A stretch of DNA of 42,224 nucleotides from CAZDYP01 sp964509505 (GTDB lineage Bacteria > Chloroflexota > Anaerolineae > JACRMK01): NCBI GenBank assembly GCA_964509505.1, contig CAZDYP010000017.1, positions 1 to 42,224 of the forward strand. The letters are read 5' to 3'. Below the pieces are notes generated by a model. The model was not told the origin of the DNA. It ran no database searches and saw nothing but the letters and a program-made list of their open reading frames with translations. The position numbers and the translations under genes were made by a program. Shown one piece after another: positions 30,983 through 38,653 of the stretch (position 1 is the stretch's first letter; every line of letters begins with the position of its first letter).

Positions 30983-31687
30983 ATGTCAAACATTCTCGAA
31001 GTTCAAAACATCCACACCTTCATCGGTCAATTCCACATCCTCGAAGGCATCTCGCTCAACGTGCCAGAGGGCAGCATCACCGTCTTGTTAGGGCGCAACG
31101 GCGCGGGCAAAACGACGACGCTGCGTTCCATTCTCGGCTTGACGCCGCCGCGCACAGGCGAGGTACGCTTCATGGGCGAGCCGATTCACGGTCACCGCAC
31201 CTTCGACATCGCTGCGCGCGGCATCGGGTATGTGCCTGAGCATCGCGCCATCTTCCGCGATTTGACCGTCGCCGAAAACTTGCAGATTGCGGAACGAGGC
31301 ACAGGCGACCTCGCGCGCAAGAGCGAGCTCATCTTCACGTTGTTTCCCGACTTGAAGCGCTTGATCAAACTGCGCGGCAATCAGTTGTCAGGCGGGCAAC
31401 AACAGATGCTCGCCGTCGCGCGCGCGCTCGTGCCCGATAATCGCCTCTTGCTGATTGACGAACCGAGCGAAGGACTCGCGCCCGTCATCATCGAGCAGTT
31501 GATGGCCGCCATCAAACAACTCTCCGCTAACACGACGGTGTTGTTGGTCGAGCAGAACTTCATCATGGCAGCGCAGCTCGCCGACCGCTACACCATCATT
31601 GACGATGGGCGCGTCGCGCAGCATGGCTTGATGAAGGACTTGGTGAATGACACGGCGACGATTCAAAAGTATTTGGGAGCCGCTTAA
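30983..31687 (+). CDS. livF: Branched-chain-amino-acid-type ABC transporter ATP-binding protein LivF
   Basis: Encodes 234 residues. Walker A is GRNGAGKTTT, followed by YVPEHRAIFRDLTVAENL, the intact signature LSGGQQQMLAVARAL, Walker B LLLIDEPSEGLAP and H-loop LVEQNF. The length and the ending TATIQKYLGAA are typical of LivF. It pairs with LivG on the two permeases. Unlike LivG it has a normal signature motif. The 67-base gap to livH contains no obvious ribosome site. Confidence 0.95.
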   Translation: MSNILEVQNIHTFIGQFHILEGISLNVPEGSITVLLGRNGAGKTTTLRSILGLTPPRTGEVRFMGEPIHGHRTFDIAARGIGYVPEHRAIFRDLTVAENLQIAERGTGDLARKSELIFTLFPDLKRLIKLRGNQLSGGQQQMLAVARALVPDNRLLLIDEPSEGLAPVIIEQLMAAIKQLSANTTVLLVEQNFIMAAQLADRYTIIDDGRVAQHGLMKDLVNDTATIQKYLGAA

Positions 31688-31754
31688 CTCGAACAGACCG
31701 CACAGGCGCGCTACGCGAAAACTTGTGAGGTCTCGCACCTTTCGCTCGTTCACT

Positions 31755-32834
31755 ATGGCTACCTGGTTTCGTAACAACCGCTCGCTGATTGCCACCAGCG
31801 CAATTCTTCTAGGCATCTTCGCGTTGGCGGCGAGTAATATGCAACCGCGTGTGTTGGTTTCGGTGTTGCTCAGCGGCCTCACACTCGGCGCGCTCTACTT
31901 CATGGTCACGGCGGGGCTGTCGCTCATCTTCGGCTTGATGGACGTGCTGAACTTCGCGCACGGCGTCTTCTTCATGCTGGGCGCGTATGCGGGCTATACA
32001 CTCTACACCAGTGCGTTTCTCAGTTCACTCTCGACGGATGCGCGCTTCGTACTCGCACTCATCTTTGGCGCGCTCGTCGGCGCGGGCATGGGCGCATTGA
32101 TGGAATATGGTTTGATTCGCCCGCTCTACTCACGTCCGATCTATCAAGTCTTGCTCACGCTCGGTCTGGTGTTCGTCGGCGACCAATTCGTGAAGCTCGT
32201 GTGGGGACCGAGTGGCTTCTTCATGGAGATTCCCTCGCTGTTCAATGGGCAAGGCAGAGAGTGTCCTTCCGACAATCTCATCGCGTGGTTCAGCGATCAT
32301 TGCGCCTCGATTATGATCATGGGACGCGGCTTCCCCTCGTATCGCTTGTTTCTCATCGCGCTTGGCGTCGCTATGCTCATCGTGATGGGGTTGCTCCTAA
32401 CGCGCACTCGCATCGGCATGATCATCCGCGCGGGCGTGCAGGATGCGGAGATGGTTGAGGCATTGGGCATTAACGTGCGGCGTGTGTTCACGGGCGTGTT
32501 CGCATTGGGCGCGGGACTCGCGGCGTTGGGCGGGGTCGCTGCCGCGCCGATGATTGGCGTCAACCCCGCCATCGGTCAAGAGTTTTTGCTGCAAGGCTTC
32601 ATCTCGGTGGTGATTGGCGGCATGGGCAGCCTGTCGGGTGCAGCCATTGGTTCGTTGCTCGTCGGACTTGCGCGCGCCTTTGGCGACAACCTCGTATTGA
32701 GCGGCATTCAGTTGCCGTGGATGGAGCAAGCCCTCACCGCCTCGCCCGCCATCGCGCGCGCCAGCACCGTGTTGATTATGGCTTTGGTGTTGCTACTCAA
32801 GCCATCGGGCATTTTGGGAAAGAAGGAATGGTGA
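31755..32834 (+). CDS. livH: Branched-chain-amino-acid-type ABC transporter permease LivH
   Basis: Encodes 359 residues from the ATG at 31755. An upstream in-frame extension of 36 Arg-rich codons looks untranslated. The family marks are LSGLTLGALYFMVTAGLSLIFGLMDVLNFAHG, where the Asn-Phe-Ala-His-Gly turn is diagnostic, GALMEYGLIRPLYSR, GMIIRAGVQDAEMVEALGINVRRVF and the ending LLKPSGILGKKEW. Eight or more membrane segments are visible. The insert PSLFNGQGRECPSDNLIAWF between segments makes the protein longer than the common form. With LivM it forms the membrane channel. Confidence 0.94.
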   Translation: MATWFRNNRSLIATSAILLGIFALAASNMQPRVLVSVLLSGLTLGALYFMVTAGLSLIFGLMDVLNFAHGVFFMLGAYAGYTLYTSAFLSSLSTDARFVLALIFGALVGAGMGALMEYGLIRPLYSRPIYQVLLTLGLVFVGDQFVKLVWGPSGFFMEIPSLFNGQGRECPSDNLIAWFSDHCASIMIMGRGFPSYRLFLIALGVAMLIVMGLLLTRTRIGMIIRAGVQDAEMVEALGINVRRVFTGVFALGAGLAALGGVAAAPMIGVNPAIGQEFLLQGFISVVIGGMGSLSGAAIGSLLVGLARAFGDNLVLSGIQLPWMEQALTASPAIARASTVLIMALVLLLKPSGILGKKEW

Positions 32835-32899
32835 GAGGGGAGATAAGAAGAAATCACCACAGCGCCCTTTCTCCTACTTTCCCCTTATCTCCCTTGACC

Positions 32900-33901
32900 A
32901 TGAACAAACATCTCCCTGCTTTCCTCACCCTCGGTATCCTCATCGTCTTGCCTTTCGCTGTCGCGCTCGTCACAGGCGAGTCCATCAGCGCAGGCGCGCC
33001 GCGTTTCTGGCAAGGCATGTTGATTCAAGTGTTCATCTATGCCATCTACGCGCTGAGTTACGATTTGCTCTTTGGTTACACGGGCGTCCTGTCGTTTGGT
33101 CATGCGATGTTCTTTGGCACGGGCGCGTACGCGACGGGCATGTTGCTCAAACACGCCAAGCTCGACCTCGCCACAACGCTCGTCATCGTCATCGTCATCG
33201 CCGTCGCACAGAGTCTCGTCGTCGGCTTCTTGTCGTTGCGCGTGAAAGGCGTTTACTTTGCGATGGTCACACTCGCCTTCGCGCAGCTCTTCTTCATCCT
33301 CAGCGAAGCGACGGACTTCCGCCAATGGACAGGCGCAGAAGACGGCTTGCACGGCATCCCCGTGCCTACGTTCATCAGCCCCACCGAAGAACGCTTGCGC
33401 TTCTACTACATCGCGCTGGCGTTTTGTCTCATCGTCTATCTCGTCGTGCGTCGCGTTGTGGACTCGCCGACGGGGCGCGTGATGATTGCCGTGCGCGAGA
33501 ACGAAGCGCGCGCGCAAACCATCGGCTACAACACCTTCGCCTACAAACTTGTCGCGTTGTGCATTGCAGGCATTTGCGCGACATTGGCAGGAGCGTTGCA
33601 TTTGCTCTTCAACCTCAGTGCGACCAGCAACTTGCTCAGCGCAGATATGACCATCAACGCGCTCTTGATGACGATTATCGGCGGCGCAGGCACGCTCAGC
33701 GGTCCGATGCTTGGCGCAGGCGTCTATCAACTGTTGGGCTATTGGCTCAACACACAATTCGGGCCCCGCTGGCCCCTCAGTCTCGGCGTCGTGTTCGTGC
33801 TCTTGGTATTGTTCCTGCCCTATGGCATCGTCGGCACGTGGCGCGCGCGCTCAGTGCGCCTCACACAAGGCTGGCGCGCGCGCTGGGCGCGTTTCAAATA
33901 A
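32900..33901 (+). CDS. livM: Branched-chain-amino-acid-type ABC transporter permease LivM
   Basis: Encodes 333 residues from the ATG at 32900, 65 bases after livH; a longer frame overlapping livH is not expected. The marks are AIYALSYDLLFGYTGVLSFGHAMFFG, LSLRVKGVYFAMVTLAFAQ, VMIAVRENEARAQTIGYNT, AGICATLAGALH and TIIGGAGTLSGPMLGAGVY. It is a normal LivM with about nine hydrophobic segments and a basic C terminus. The short spacer (32835-32899) again holds an inverted word pair (GGGGAGATAAG and CTTATCTCCC). It completes the five-gene importer; no terminator is seen after it. Confidence 0.95.
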   Translation: MNKHLPAFLTLGILIVLPFAVALVTGESISAGAPRFWQGMLIQVFIYAIYALSYDLLFGYTGVLSFGHAMFFGTGAYATGMLLKHAKLDLATTLVIVIVIAVAQSLVVGFLSLRVKGVYFAMVTLAFAQLFFILSEATDFRQWTGAEDGLHGIPVPTFISPTEERLRFYYIALAFCLIVYLVVRRVVDSPTGRVMIAVRENEARAQTIGYNTFAYKLVALCIAGICATLAGALHLLFNLSATSNLLSADMTINALLMTIIGGAGTLSGPMLGAGVYQLLGYWLNTQFGPRWPLSLGVVFVLLVLFLPYGIVGTWRARSVRLTQGWRARWARFK

Positions 33902-34150
33902 AACTCAGCGCGCTTTCAATTTTCCATGCTGCGTCTTGCGTTTTCCATTTCACTCATGTCACGCAAACGTGCGTCGGCGCGGAGCGGGTGACGTTGGAGA
34001 ACGCCGCCTTCTCACCGCATTCCGTCACGCACGATTTCTAAACACCAGCGTTTCCGTTTTTGTTTTCCGCTTGCCATTTTTCGTTTCTGGTTTTGTCTTT
34101 CACGCTTCCGACGATTTGGCGTCTAAGCCGCTTTGCGAGAGAATATAGCC
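33902..34150. other. Spacer with pyrimidine-rich words, no gene seen
   Basis: The sequence is a loose series of TTTCC-type words (GTTTTCCATTTCACTC, GTTTCCGTTTTTGTTTTCC, TTTTCGTTTCTGG) without a matching inverted half. A TTG-started frame enters the next gene but has no support. Confidence 0.5.
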
Positions 34151-34786
34151 ATGTCCAGCGCTTCACTCCGCACATTGGATGCTACTCGTTGGGAATGGCT
34201 GCCGCGCCAATCCGACGACCATTTCTATTTGCGCCGTTGGCGCTACGTCCCTGTCAACTACGCGCGCGGCATGGAAACCGATGACAGTTGGCACGTTGAC
34301 CATTACGAAATCACACTCGGCGTGGATGCGACCGTTCAGCTCTTTGAGTGCGCCGCCCAGCGGCTCTTGCGCTATCGTTTTTATCCAACCGATTTGATCG
34401 AGCCGACCAGCGACTTCGCTCAACAAGAGCGCGCCCTGCAATTGGGCGACCGTCTGGTGCAACGCATTCATGTGCTGCGTTTGGGCGCGCTGCGCCTACT
34501 CGATTTTTTATCGGCGAATGAAATCAGCGAAGTGATTGACGAACCGCGCCGCAAAGGTTTCGCCTATGTGACCACGCGCGGTCACAGCGAGGTGGGCGAA
34601 TGGGCGGCGCATGTTCTCTGGCACGATGATGATACCGTGTCATTGATCGTTCATGCCATCTCCAAATTCTCCGACACGCTTTCTCCTTTATTGCGCTCCC
34701 CTGCGCGTCGCTTCCAGTTATACGCACATCAACAAGGTCTCGCCGCTTTCAAACGCGCGGTGACGAAAACGAGCGAGACTCGTTGA
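34151..34786 (+). CDS. DUF1990-family protein
   Basis: Encodes 211 residues; GAGAGAA lies before the ATG at 34151. The C-terminal half fits DUF1990 (RRKGFAYVTTRGHSEVGEW..HVLW.DDTVSLIVHAISKFS, then the final PARRFQLYAHQQGLAAFKRA), a family of unknown function found in many bacteria and plants. The N-terminal half contains ECAAQRLLRYRFYPTDLIEP, the start of that domain. There is no signal peptide or membrane segment. It may be part of the importer transcript or stand alone. Its stop codon overlaps the -35 box of a strong promoter pointing rightward. Confidence 0.8.
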   Translation: MSSASLRTLDATRWEWLPRQSDDHFYLRRWRYVPVNYARGMETDDSWHVDHYEITLGVDATVQLFECAAQRLLRYRFYPTDLIEPTSDFAQQERALQLGDRLVQRIHVLRLGALRLLDFLSANEISEVIDEPRRKGFAYVTTRGHSEVGEWAAHVLWHDDDTVSLIVHAISKFSDTLSPLLRSPARRFQLYAHQQGLAAFKRAVTKTSETR

Positions 34787-34811
34787 CACCCCCTCACCCT
34801 TCTGTTAAGAT
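34783..34811 (+). promoter_or_regulatory. Strong sigma-70-type promoter into a non-coding region
   Basis: TTGACA (34783-34788), a spacer of exactly 17 bases, TAAGAT (34806-34811). It begins on the stop codon of the DUF1990 gene and fires toward a region with no protein gene until 35349. The expected start is near 34818. Confidence 0.65.
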
Positions 34812-34847
34812 TGGCGCACTGCAGGCTTCACAGGGTTTGCTGAAGGC

Positions 34848-35012
34848 TAAGAAACGTGAATGCGGGATAAGCCACCGCGAAGGCAATGCGCGCGCAACGC
34901 CGCGCCCAGCCGACCGCCGTCGGCTGGAACTGAACCCGCGCCGGCGGGTTTCGCAGTGAGTCGGCGTGATGTTCCATCGCCCGCCACCTTATCCCGCATT
35001 GACGTTAAGAAA
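34848..35012. mobile_element. MITE-like element with 17-bp inverted ends and 7-bp direct repeats
   Basis: The direct repeat TAAGAAA (34848-34854 and 35006-35012) brackets about 150 bases. The ends are CGTGAATGCGGGATAAG (34855-34871) and CTTATCCCGCATTGACG (34988-35004), complementary at 16 of 17 positions. Inside are perfect hairpins CCAGCCGAC..GTCGGCTGG and AACCCGC..GCGGGTT. There is no transposase frame. It has the look of a non-autonomous element inserted with a 7-bp target duplication. An alternative is a structured RNA. Confidence 0.65.
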
Positions 35013-35048
35013 TTAATTCGAGCAGGGCGCCGACAACGGACAAGGCAA

Positions 35049-35240
35049 CGGACTAACGGACATTCAACGTGATAGTCAGTTTGTCCGTTGTTAGACGATA
35101 CCGTTGAGGTTAATGGAAAGCCACGGACTAACGGACATTCAACGTGATAGTCAGTTTGTCCGTTGTTAGACGATACCGTTGAGGTTAATGGAAAGCCACG
35201 GACTAATGGACATTCAACGTGATAGTCAGTTTGTCCGTTG
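35049..35240 (+). repeat. 75-bp tandem repeat, two full and one partial copy
   Basis: Copies start at 35049, 35124 and 35199. Each contains a hairpin AACGGACA..TGTCCGTT around TTCAACGTGATAGTCAG. The first two copies look identical, and the third has AATGG for AACGG and diverges after the hairpin. The full 75 bases repeat, so it is not a CRISPR array. Bases 35241-35348 hold no gene and presumably the promoter of the next one. Confidence 0.9.
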
Positions 35241-35348
35241 AGTCGTTCGCTGTCGCCGTTGATCATGCTTGGATTATTTTTGAAATTTCATGGGCTCTGT
35301 GAAATCTGCCTGTACACTTAACCGAAACTGGACTGCATTCGACTAAAC

Positions 35349-35924
35349 ATGGAATCGTTTGGATCGCCTGAACAAATTCGTCGCGCAGCGATATTGTTGG
35401 GTGTGGCGTTGCTGCTTTGCGCTATCCCTTGTGTGGGTGTTGGATGGTTGGTTTGGTATTTGCAACCGCCGCAATTCACGCCGACTCCCACAGCCACGCC
35501 TCGCCCATTGAATACCGCCACCCGTCTGCCCACTGAGACGCCGACTCCAATCCCTACACATACACCCACTGCCAGCGCCACGCGGAGCGCAACTCCTTCC
35601 GCGACCTCCACACCATTGCCAACCGCCACCGCGAGCGTCACCGCGACGCCCGTACCAACAGCGACCAGCACACCCACTGCGACGCCGCGCCCAACCTTCA
35701 CGCCGACGCCACGCCCACCGACGGCAACCGCTACGCCCATCGCCAGTCCAACCCATACGCCAACACCAACACCCTTGCCCACCGATACCGCAACGCCTGA
35801 ACCGCCGCCGCCGCCACCGACAAAAACATACACACCGGGACCGCCGCCTACACCCACGAACACGCCCATCCCATCAGCCACACCGACACGCAAACCAACG
35901 CCAACATCAACCACTAAACCTTGA
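35349..35924 (+). CDS. Membrane-anchored Thr/Pro-rich protein
   Basis: Encodes 191 residues. Residues 1-12 are hydrophilic, then one membrane helix (about 13-37, AAILLGVALLLCAIPCVGVG). The remaining 150 residues are almost only Thr, Pro, Ala and Ser in TPTP-type repeats ending TSTTKP. It is probably a single-pass protein with an extracytoplasmic, rod-like and perhaps O-glycosylated tail. There is no folded domain. It is ten bases upstream of a second protein of the same design. The codon pattern gives a spurious Gly-Val-rich frame on the other strand. Confidence 0.7.
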   Translation: MESFGSPEQIRRAAILLGVALLLCAIPCVGVGWLVWYLQPPQFTPTPTATPRPLNTATRLPTETPTPIPTHTPTASATRSATPSATSTPLPTATASVTATPVPTATSTPTATPRPTFTPTPRPPTATATPIASPTHTPTPTPLPTDTATPEPPPPPPTKTYTPGPPPTPTNTPIPSATPTRKPTPTSTTKP

Positions 35925-35933
35925 GGCGCAGCC

Positions 35934-36626
35934 GTGATTGATCCCTATCGCCAAGAAAAATTTTCGCTGTTCCAATTCTTAACAACCTTGCCGGGTATCC
36001 TCGTCATTCCCATCAGTTTTTGCTACTGCTTGGGCTGCATCGCAGCGGTCATTCGTTGGCAAACCCTCCCACCCACACCCACACCGCCTATATCCGCGCT
36101 TACCCTTACGACCACCGTGACGTTTGCAGCCGCGACGCCGCAGCCAACAGCCACACGGACGCCGACACGCACACCCACCCGTGCGCCCATCACCTCGCCC
36201 ACACCCACGCTAGAACACACGCCCACGCAAGCGCCCTTGCCGCCAACGGCGACGCGCACGCCGACGCGCACACCAACGCTGACACCAGCACTTGCCACAC
36301 CCACATTGACGCGCACACCACAACTAACGATGACGACACAACCGACGTTGACGCCTGTTTTAACTTCAACCCTCATGCACACCCCGACCGCCACACCGAC
36401 GATCAAAGCGACGCCGACGAACACAGGTGTTCCGCCGACGCCGACACATACCGTGACTCCTGCGCCCACAACGACCAGAACGGCAACACCCATTGCAACC
36501 GTAACCACTACACCATTACCGACGCCAACGCGCACCCCATCACCTACACTGCCTCCGACGTTGACGCCCACTCGCACACCTACCTCACCAGCGACGGCGA
36601 CGCCTCGCCCATCTGCCACACCATGA
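35934..36626 (+). CDS. Second membrane-anchored Thr/Pro-rich protein, coupled to rsmI
   Basis: Encodes 230 residues from a GTG with GAGG seven bases before it. One membrane helix (about 15-41, FLTTLPGILVIPISFCYCLG) is followed by about 185 residues of Thr-Pro-rich repeat (RTPTRTPTRAP, PTATRTPTRTPTL). Same architecture as the gene upstream but with a different helix sequence, so they are paralogous in design if not in origin. Its stop TGA overlaps the ATG of rsmI (36623-36626), suggesting translational coupling of a surface protein with an rRNA methyltransferase. Confidence 0.7.
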   Translation: MIDPYRQEKFSLFQFLTTLPGILVIPISFCYCLGCIAAVIRWQTLPPTPTPPISALTLTTTVTFAAATPQPTATRTPTRTPTRAPITSPTPTLEHTPTQAPLPPTATRTPTRTPTLTPALATPTLTRTPQLTMTTQPTLTPVLTSTLMHTPTATPTIKATPTNTGVPPTPTHTVTPAPTTTRTATPIATVTTTPLPTPTRTPSPTLPPTLTPTRTPTSPATATPRPSATP

Positions 36627-37453
36627 ACACCCTGTATATCGTCGGCACTCCCATCGGCAATTTAGAGGACATCACGTTGCGCGCCTTGCGCGTGCTGAAA
36701 CAAGTCGGACTCATCGCCGCCGAAGACACTCGTAAGACACGCCTCTTGCTTGATCATTTTGATATTCGCACGCCGCTCACTAGCTATTTTGAACACAATA
36801 AGCTCAACAAGCTGGATGACATTTTCAATGAGTTGCAACAACATGATGTCGCGCTGGTCTCCGAAGCGGGGATGCCCGGTCTCTCCGACCCCGGCTATGA
36901 GCTGATTCGAGACGCGTTGGCGCGTGGCGTCGAGGTCGTCGTCATTCCCGGCGTCTCAGCCGTGATCAGCGCATTGGTTGTGTCGGGCTTGCCCACTGAC
37001 CAATTTGTGTTCGTCGGTTTCTTGCCACGCAAGAGCGGTGAGCGCAAAAAATGGTTGATGGCGCTGGCGGCAGAACGGCGCACGCTCATTGCCTACGAAG
37101 CGCCGCATCGCATCGCTGAAAGTTTGCGCGATGTTTTGAGTGTTTGGGGTAATCGTCCTATTGCCATCGCGCGCGAGTTGACGAAGTCGCACGAAGAAAT
37201 GTTTCGCGGCACGGTGAACGAAGCCCACACCCATTTCACGACGCACGAACCACGCGGCGAATTCACGCTTGTCATCGGCGGCGCGCCAGCGCCTGCAACG
37301 TGGGATGAAACACAAGTGCGCGCCGCACTGGAACATTTAACGCACACTGGTTTATCGCGCCAAGCCGCCATCAAGCAGGTCGCGCAACAGGCAGGCTGGG
37401 CAAAACGCGAGGTGTATGCGGTGTGGGTGAAGGAAGTAGCCAGTCGTCAGTAG
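36623..37453 (+). CDS. rsmI: 16S rRNA (cytidine-1402-2'-O)-methyltransferase RsmI
   Basis: Encodes 276 residues from the ATG at 36623, within the ATGA overlap; a long in-frame upstream extension is Thr/His-rich out-of-frame translation of the preceding gene. RsmI methylates the ribose of C1402 in 16S rRNA with S-adenosylmethionine. Marks are LYIVGTPIGNLEDITLRAL, AAEDTRKTRLLL, LVSEAGMPGLSDPG, VVVIPGVSAVISAL, GFLPRKSGER, YEAPHRI and ARELTKSHEE. The C-terminal helix-turn-helix (LSRQAAIKQVAQQAGWAKREVY) is normal. It ends SRQ-TAG, the stop being part of the CAGTAG repeat word that begins there. Confidence 0.96.
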   Translation: MNTLYIVGTPIGNLEDITLRALRVLKQVGLIAAEDTRKTRLLLDHFDIRTPLTSYFEHNKLNKLDDIFNELQQHDVALVSEAGMPGLSDPGYELIRDALARGVEVVVIPGVSAVISALVVSGLPTDQFVFVGFLPRKSGERKKWLMALAAERRTLIAYEAPHRIAESLRDVLSVWGNRPIAIARELTKSHEEMFRGTVNEAHTHFTTHEPRGEFTLVIGGAPAPATWDETQVRAALEHLTHTGLSRQAAIKQVAQQAGWAKREVYAVWVKEVASRQ

Positions 37454-37553
37454 CCAGCAGTTGGAGTTCTAGCGCCAGTTCGGAGTTGTGAATTTGGAAC
37501 TTCAAACGGGCGCTGGAACTCCAACACCCCACTCCAACTCGTAACTCCAACTG
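37440..37553. repeat. Word array: CCAGTCGTCAGTAGCCAG and TTGGAGTTC/GAACTCCAA
   Basis: It starts inside the last codons of rsmI with the CAGTAG word. Next comes GTTGGAGTTCTAGCGCCAG on the left and CGCTGGAACTCCAAC plus repeats of CTCCAACTCGTAACTCCAAC on the right. This is an inverted arrangement around GGAACTTCAAACG and fills the spacer up to the isomerase ATG. Confidence 0.85.
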
Positions 37554-37555
37554 GA

Positions 37556-38653
37556 ATGCTTATGTCACTCGATAGGAATTTTTATCCGCTCAAACTGGAG
37601 CCTATCGTCAAAGACAAAATTTGGGGCGGGCGCAATCTGGAGCGCGTCGTCGGCAAGACGCTGCCGCCAGACCTGCCGATTGGCGAGACGTGGGAAGCGT
37701 GGGATGGCTGTCATATTGCCAATGGCATATACACCGGACGCATTTTGCGCGATGTCTTTGCCGCAGACCCGTGTGGTATGGGGGGCATGAAGACCATGCC
37801 ACGCGAAGGGCTGCCGTTGCTCTTCAAATTCATTGACGCACACGCCGACTTGTCGTTGCAAGTGCATCCCAACGATGCAGGCGCGCAACGTCTCGAAAAC
37901 TATCCGCTCGGCAAGACCGAAGCGTGGTACATTCTGGACGCCGAGCCCGACGCGCAAGTAGCGCATGGCTTCAAGCGCGATGTGACACGCGCGCAATGGG
38001 AAGCGGCGTTGCGTGATGGGACGTTGAACGAGTGGGTGGCATGGACGCTCGCGCGCAAAGGCGATGTGTTCTTCGTGCCTGCGGGTTTGCTGCACGCGAT
38101 TGGCAAAGGCTGTGTGCTAGCCGAGATTCAAGAAAATTCTGACATCACGTATCGTGTGCATGATTGGGGGCGCACCTCACGCGAACTGCATCTCAACAAG
38201 GCAACTCAAGTGACAACGTTCAAGCGCACGACTACACACACGATTCCCTCGCTTACCATCCAGCATGACGCATACACGCAGCGTGTTCTCGTCGCGTGTC
38301 GCCACTTCACCTTCGAGCGACTCGACATACATGGACGTTGCGAGACGTTGACGACCAACAACAAATTTCAAATTCTCTCTTGCATCACAGGTGAAGGCGA
38401 GTTATTGTTCAACACAACGCAAAGCGTGCCTATCAAAACAGGCGACACCTTCCTCTTACCCGCGCGGCTTGGCAACTACGGCGTCGTACCGACGCATGAG
38501 TGCCAACTGCTACGCAGTTACATCCCTGACGTGCGCGCCGATGTCATCATGCCCTTGCGCGCGGCGGGGCATGACGATGCGAGCATTGCGAAATTGGGAG
38601 GCGAGTGGGCGGAGGCGAACGATGTATGGCAAAGGATGAAGGATGAAGGATGA
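37556..38653 (+). CDS. manA: Type I mannose-6-phosphate isomerase family protein
   Basis: Encodes 365 residues; the second ATG at 37562 is an alternative start. The enzyme class interconverts mannose-6-phosphate and fructose-6-phosphate with a zinc ion. The zinc-site motifs are present: LQVHPND (Gln and His), GKTEAWYILDA (Glu) and GLLHAIGKG (His). EIQENSDITYRVHDWGR is characteristic of the short bacterial form. The start KLEPIVKDKIWGGRNL is typical too. It supplies mannose or GDP-mannose precursors for surface glycans, fitting its neighbours YfhO and a deacetylase. Its stop overlaps the next ATG by four bases. Confidence 0.92.
   Translation: MLMSLDRNFYPLKLEPIVKDKIWGGRNLERVVGKTLPPDLPIGETWEAWDGCHIANGIYTGRILRDVFAADPCGMGGMKTMPREGLPLLFKFIDAHADLSLQVHPNDAGAQRLENYPLGKTEAWYILDAEPDAQVAHGFKRDVTRAQWEAALRDGTLNEWVAWTLARKGDVFFVPAGLLHAIGKGCVLAEIQENSDITYRVHDWGRTSRELHLNKATQVTTFKRTTTHTIPSLTIQHDAYTQRVLVACRHFTFERLDIHGRCETLTTNNKFQILSCITGEGELLFNTTQSVPIKTGDTFLLPARLGNYGVVPTHECQLLRSYIPDVRADVIMPLRAAGHDDASIAKLGGEWAEANDVWQRMKDEG

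Noticed and set aside
32885..33757. 290-residue minus-strand frame inside livM
   Set aside because: Acidic and His-rich shadow of a clear permease gene; no ribosome site.
35049..35240. A second CRISPR array
   Set aside because: The whole 75-bp unit is conserved, including what would be spacers, so it is an ordinary tandem repeat.
34847..35266. 139-residue minus-strand frame over the MITE and tandem repeat
   Set aside because: It arises from the exact 75-bp periodicity (a multiple of three), so the repeat keeps the frame open by chance.
35318..35914. 198-residue Gly-Val-rich frame on the minus strand
   Set aside because: It mirrors the Thr-Pro-rich coding strand (ACN/CCN codons read backwards give GGN/GTN); no start signal.
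36023..36619. Another Gly-Val-rich 198-residue frame on the minus strand
   Set aside because: Same mirror effect of the second Thr-Pro-rich gene.
36020..36622. Long N-terminal extension in frame with RsmI, rich in His, Asp and Thr
   Set aside because: It is the second frame of the Thr-Pro-rich gene; RsmI homologues begin at the MNTLYIVGTPIG start, which has an ATGA overlap with the upstream stop.
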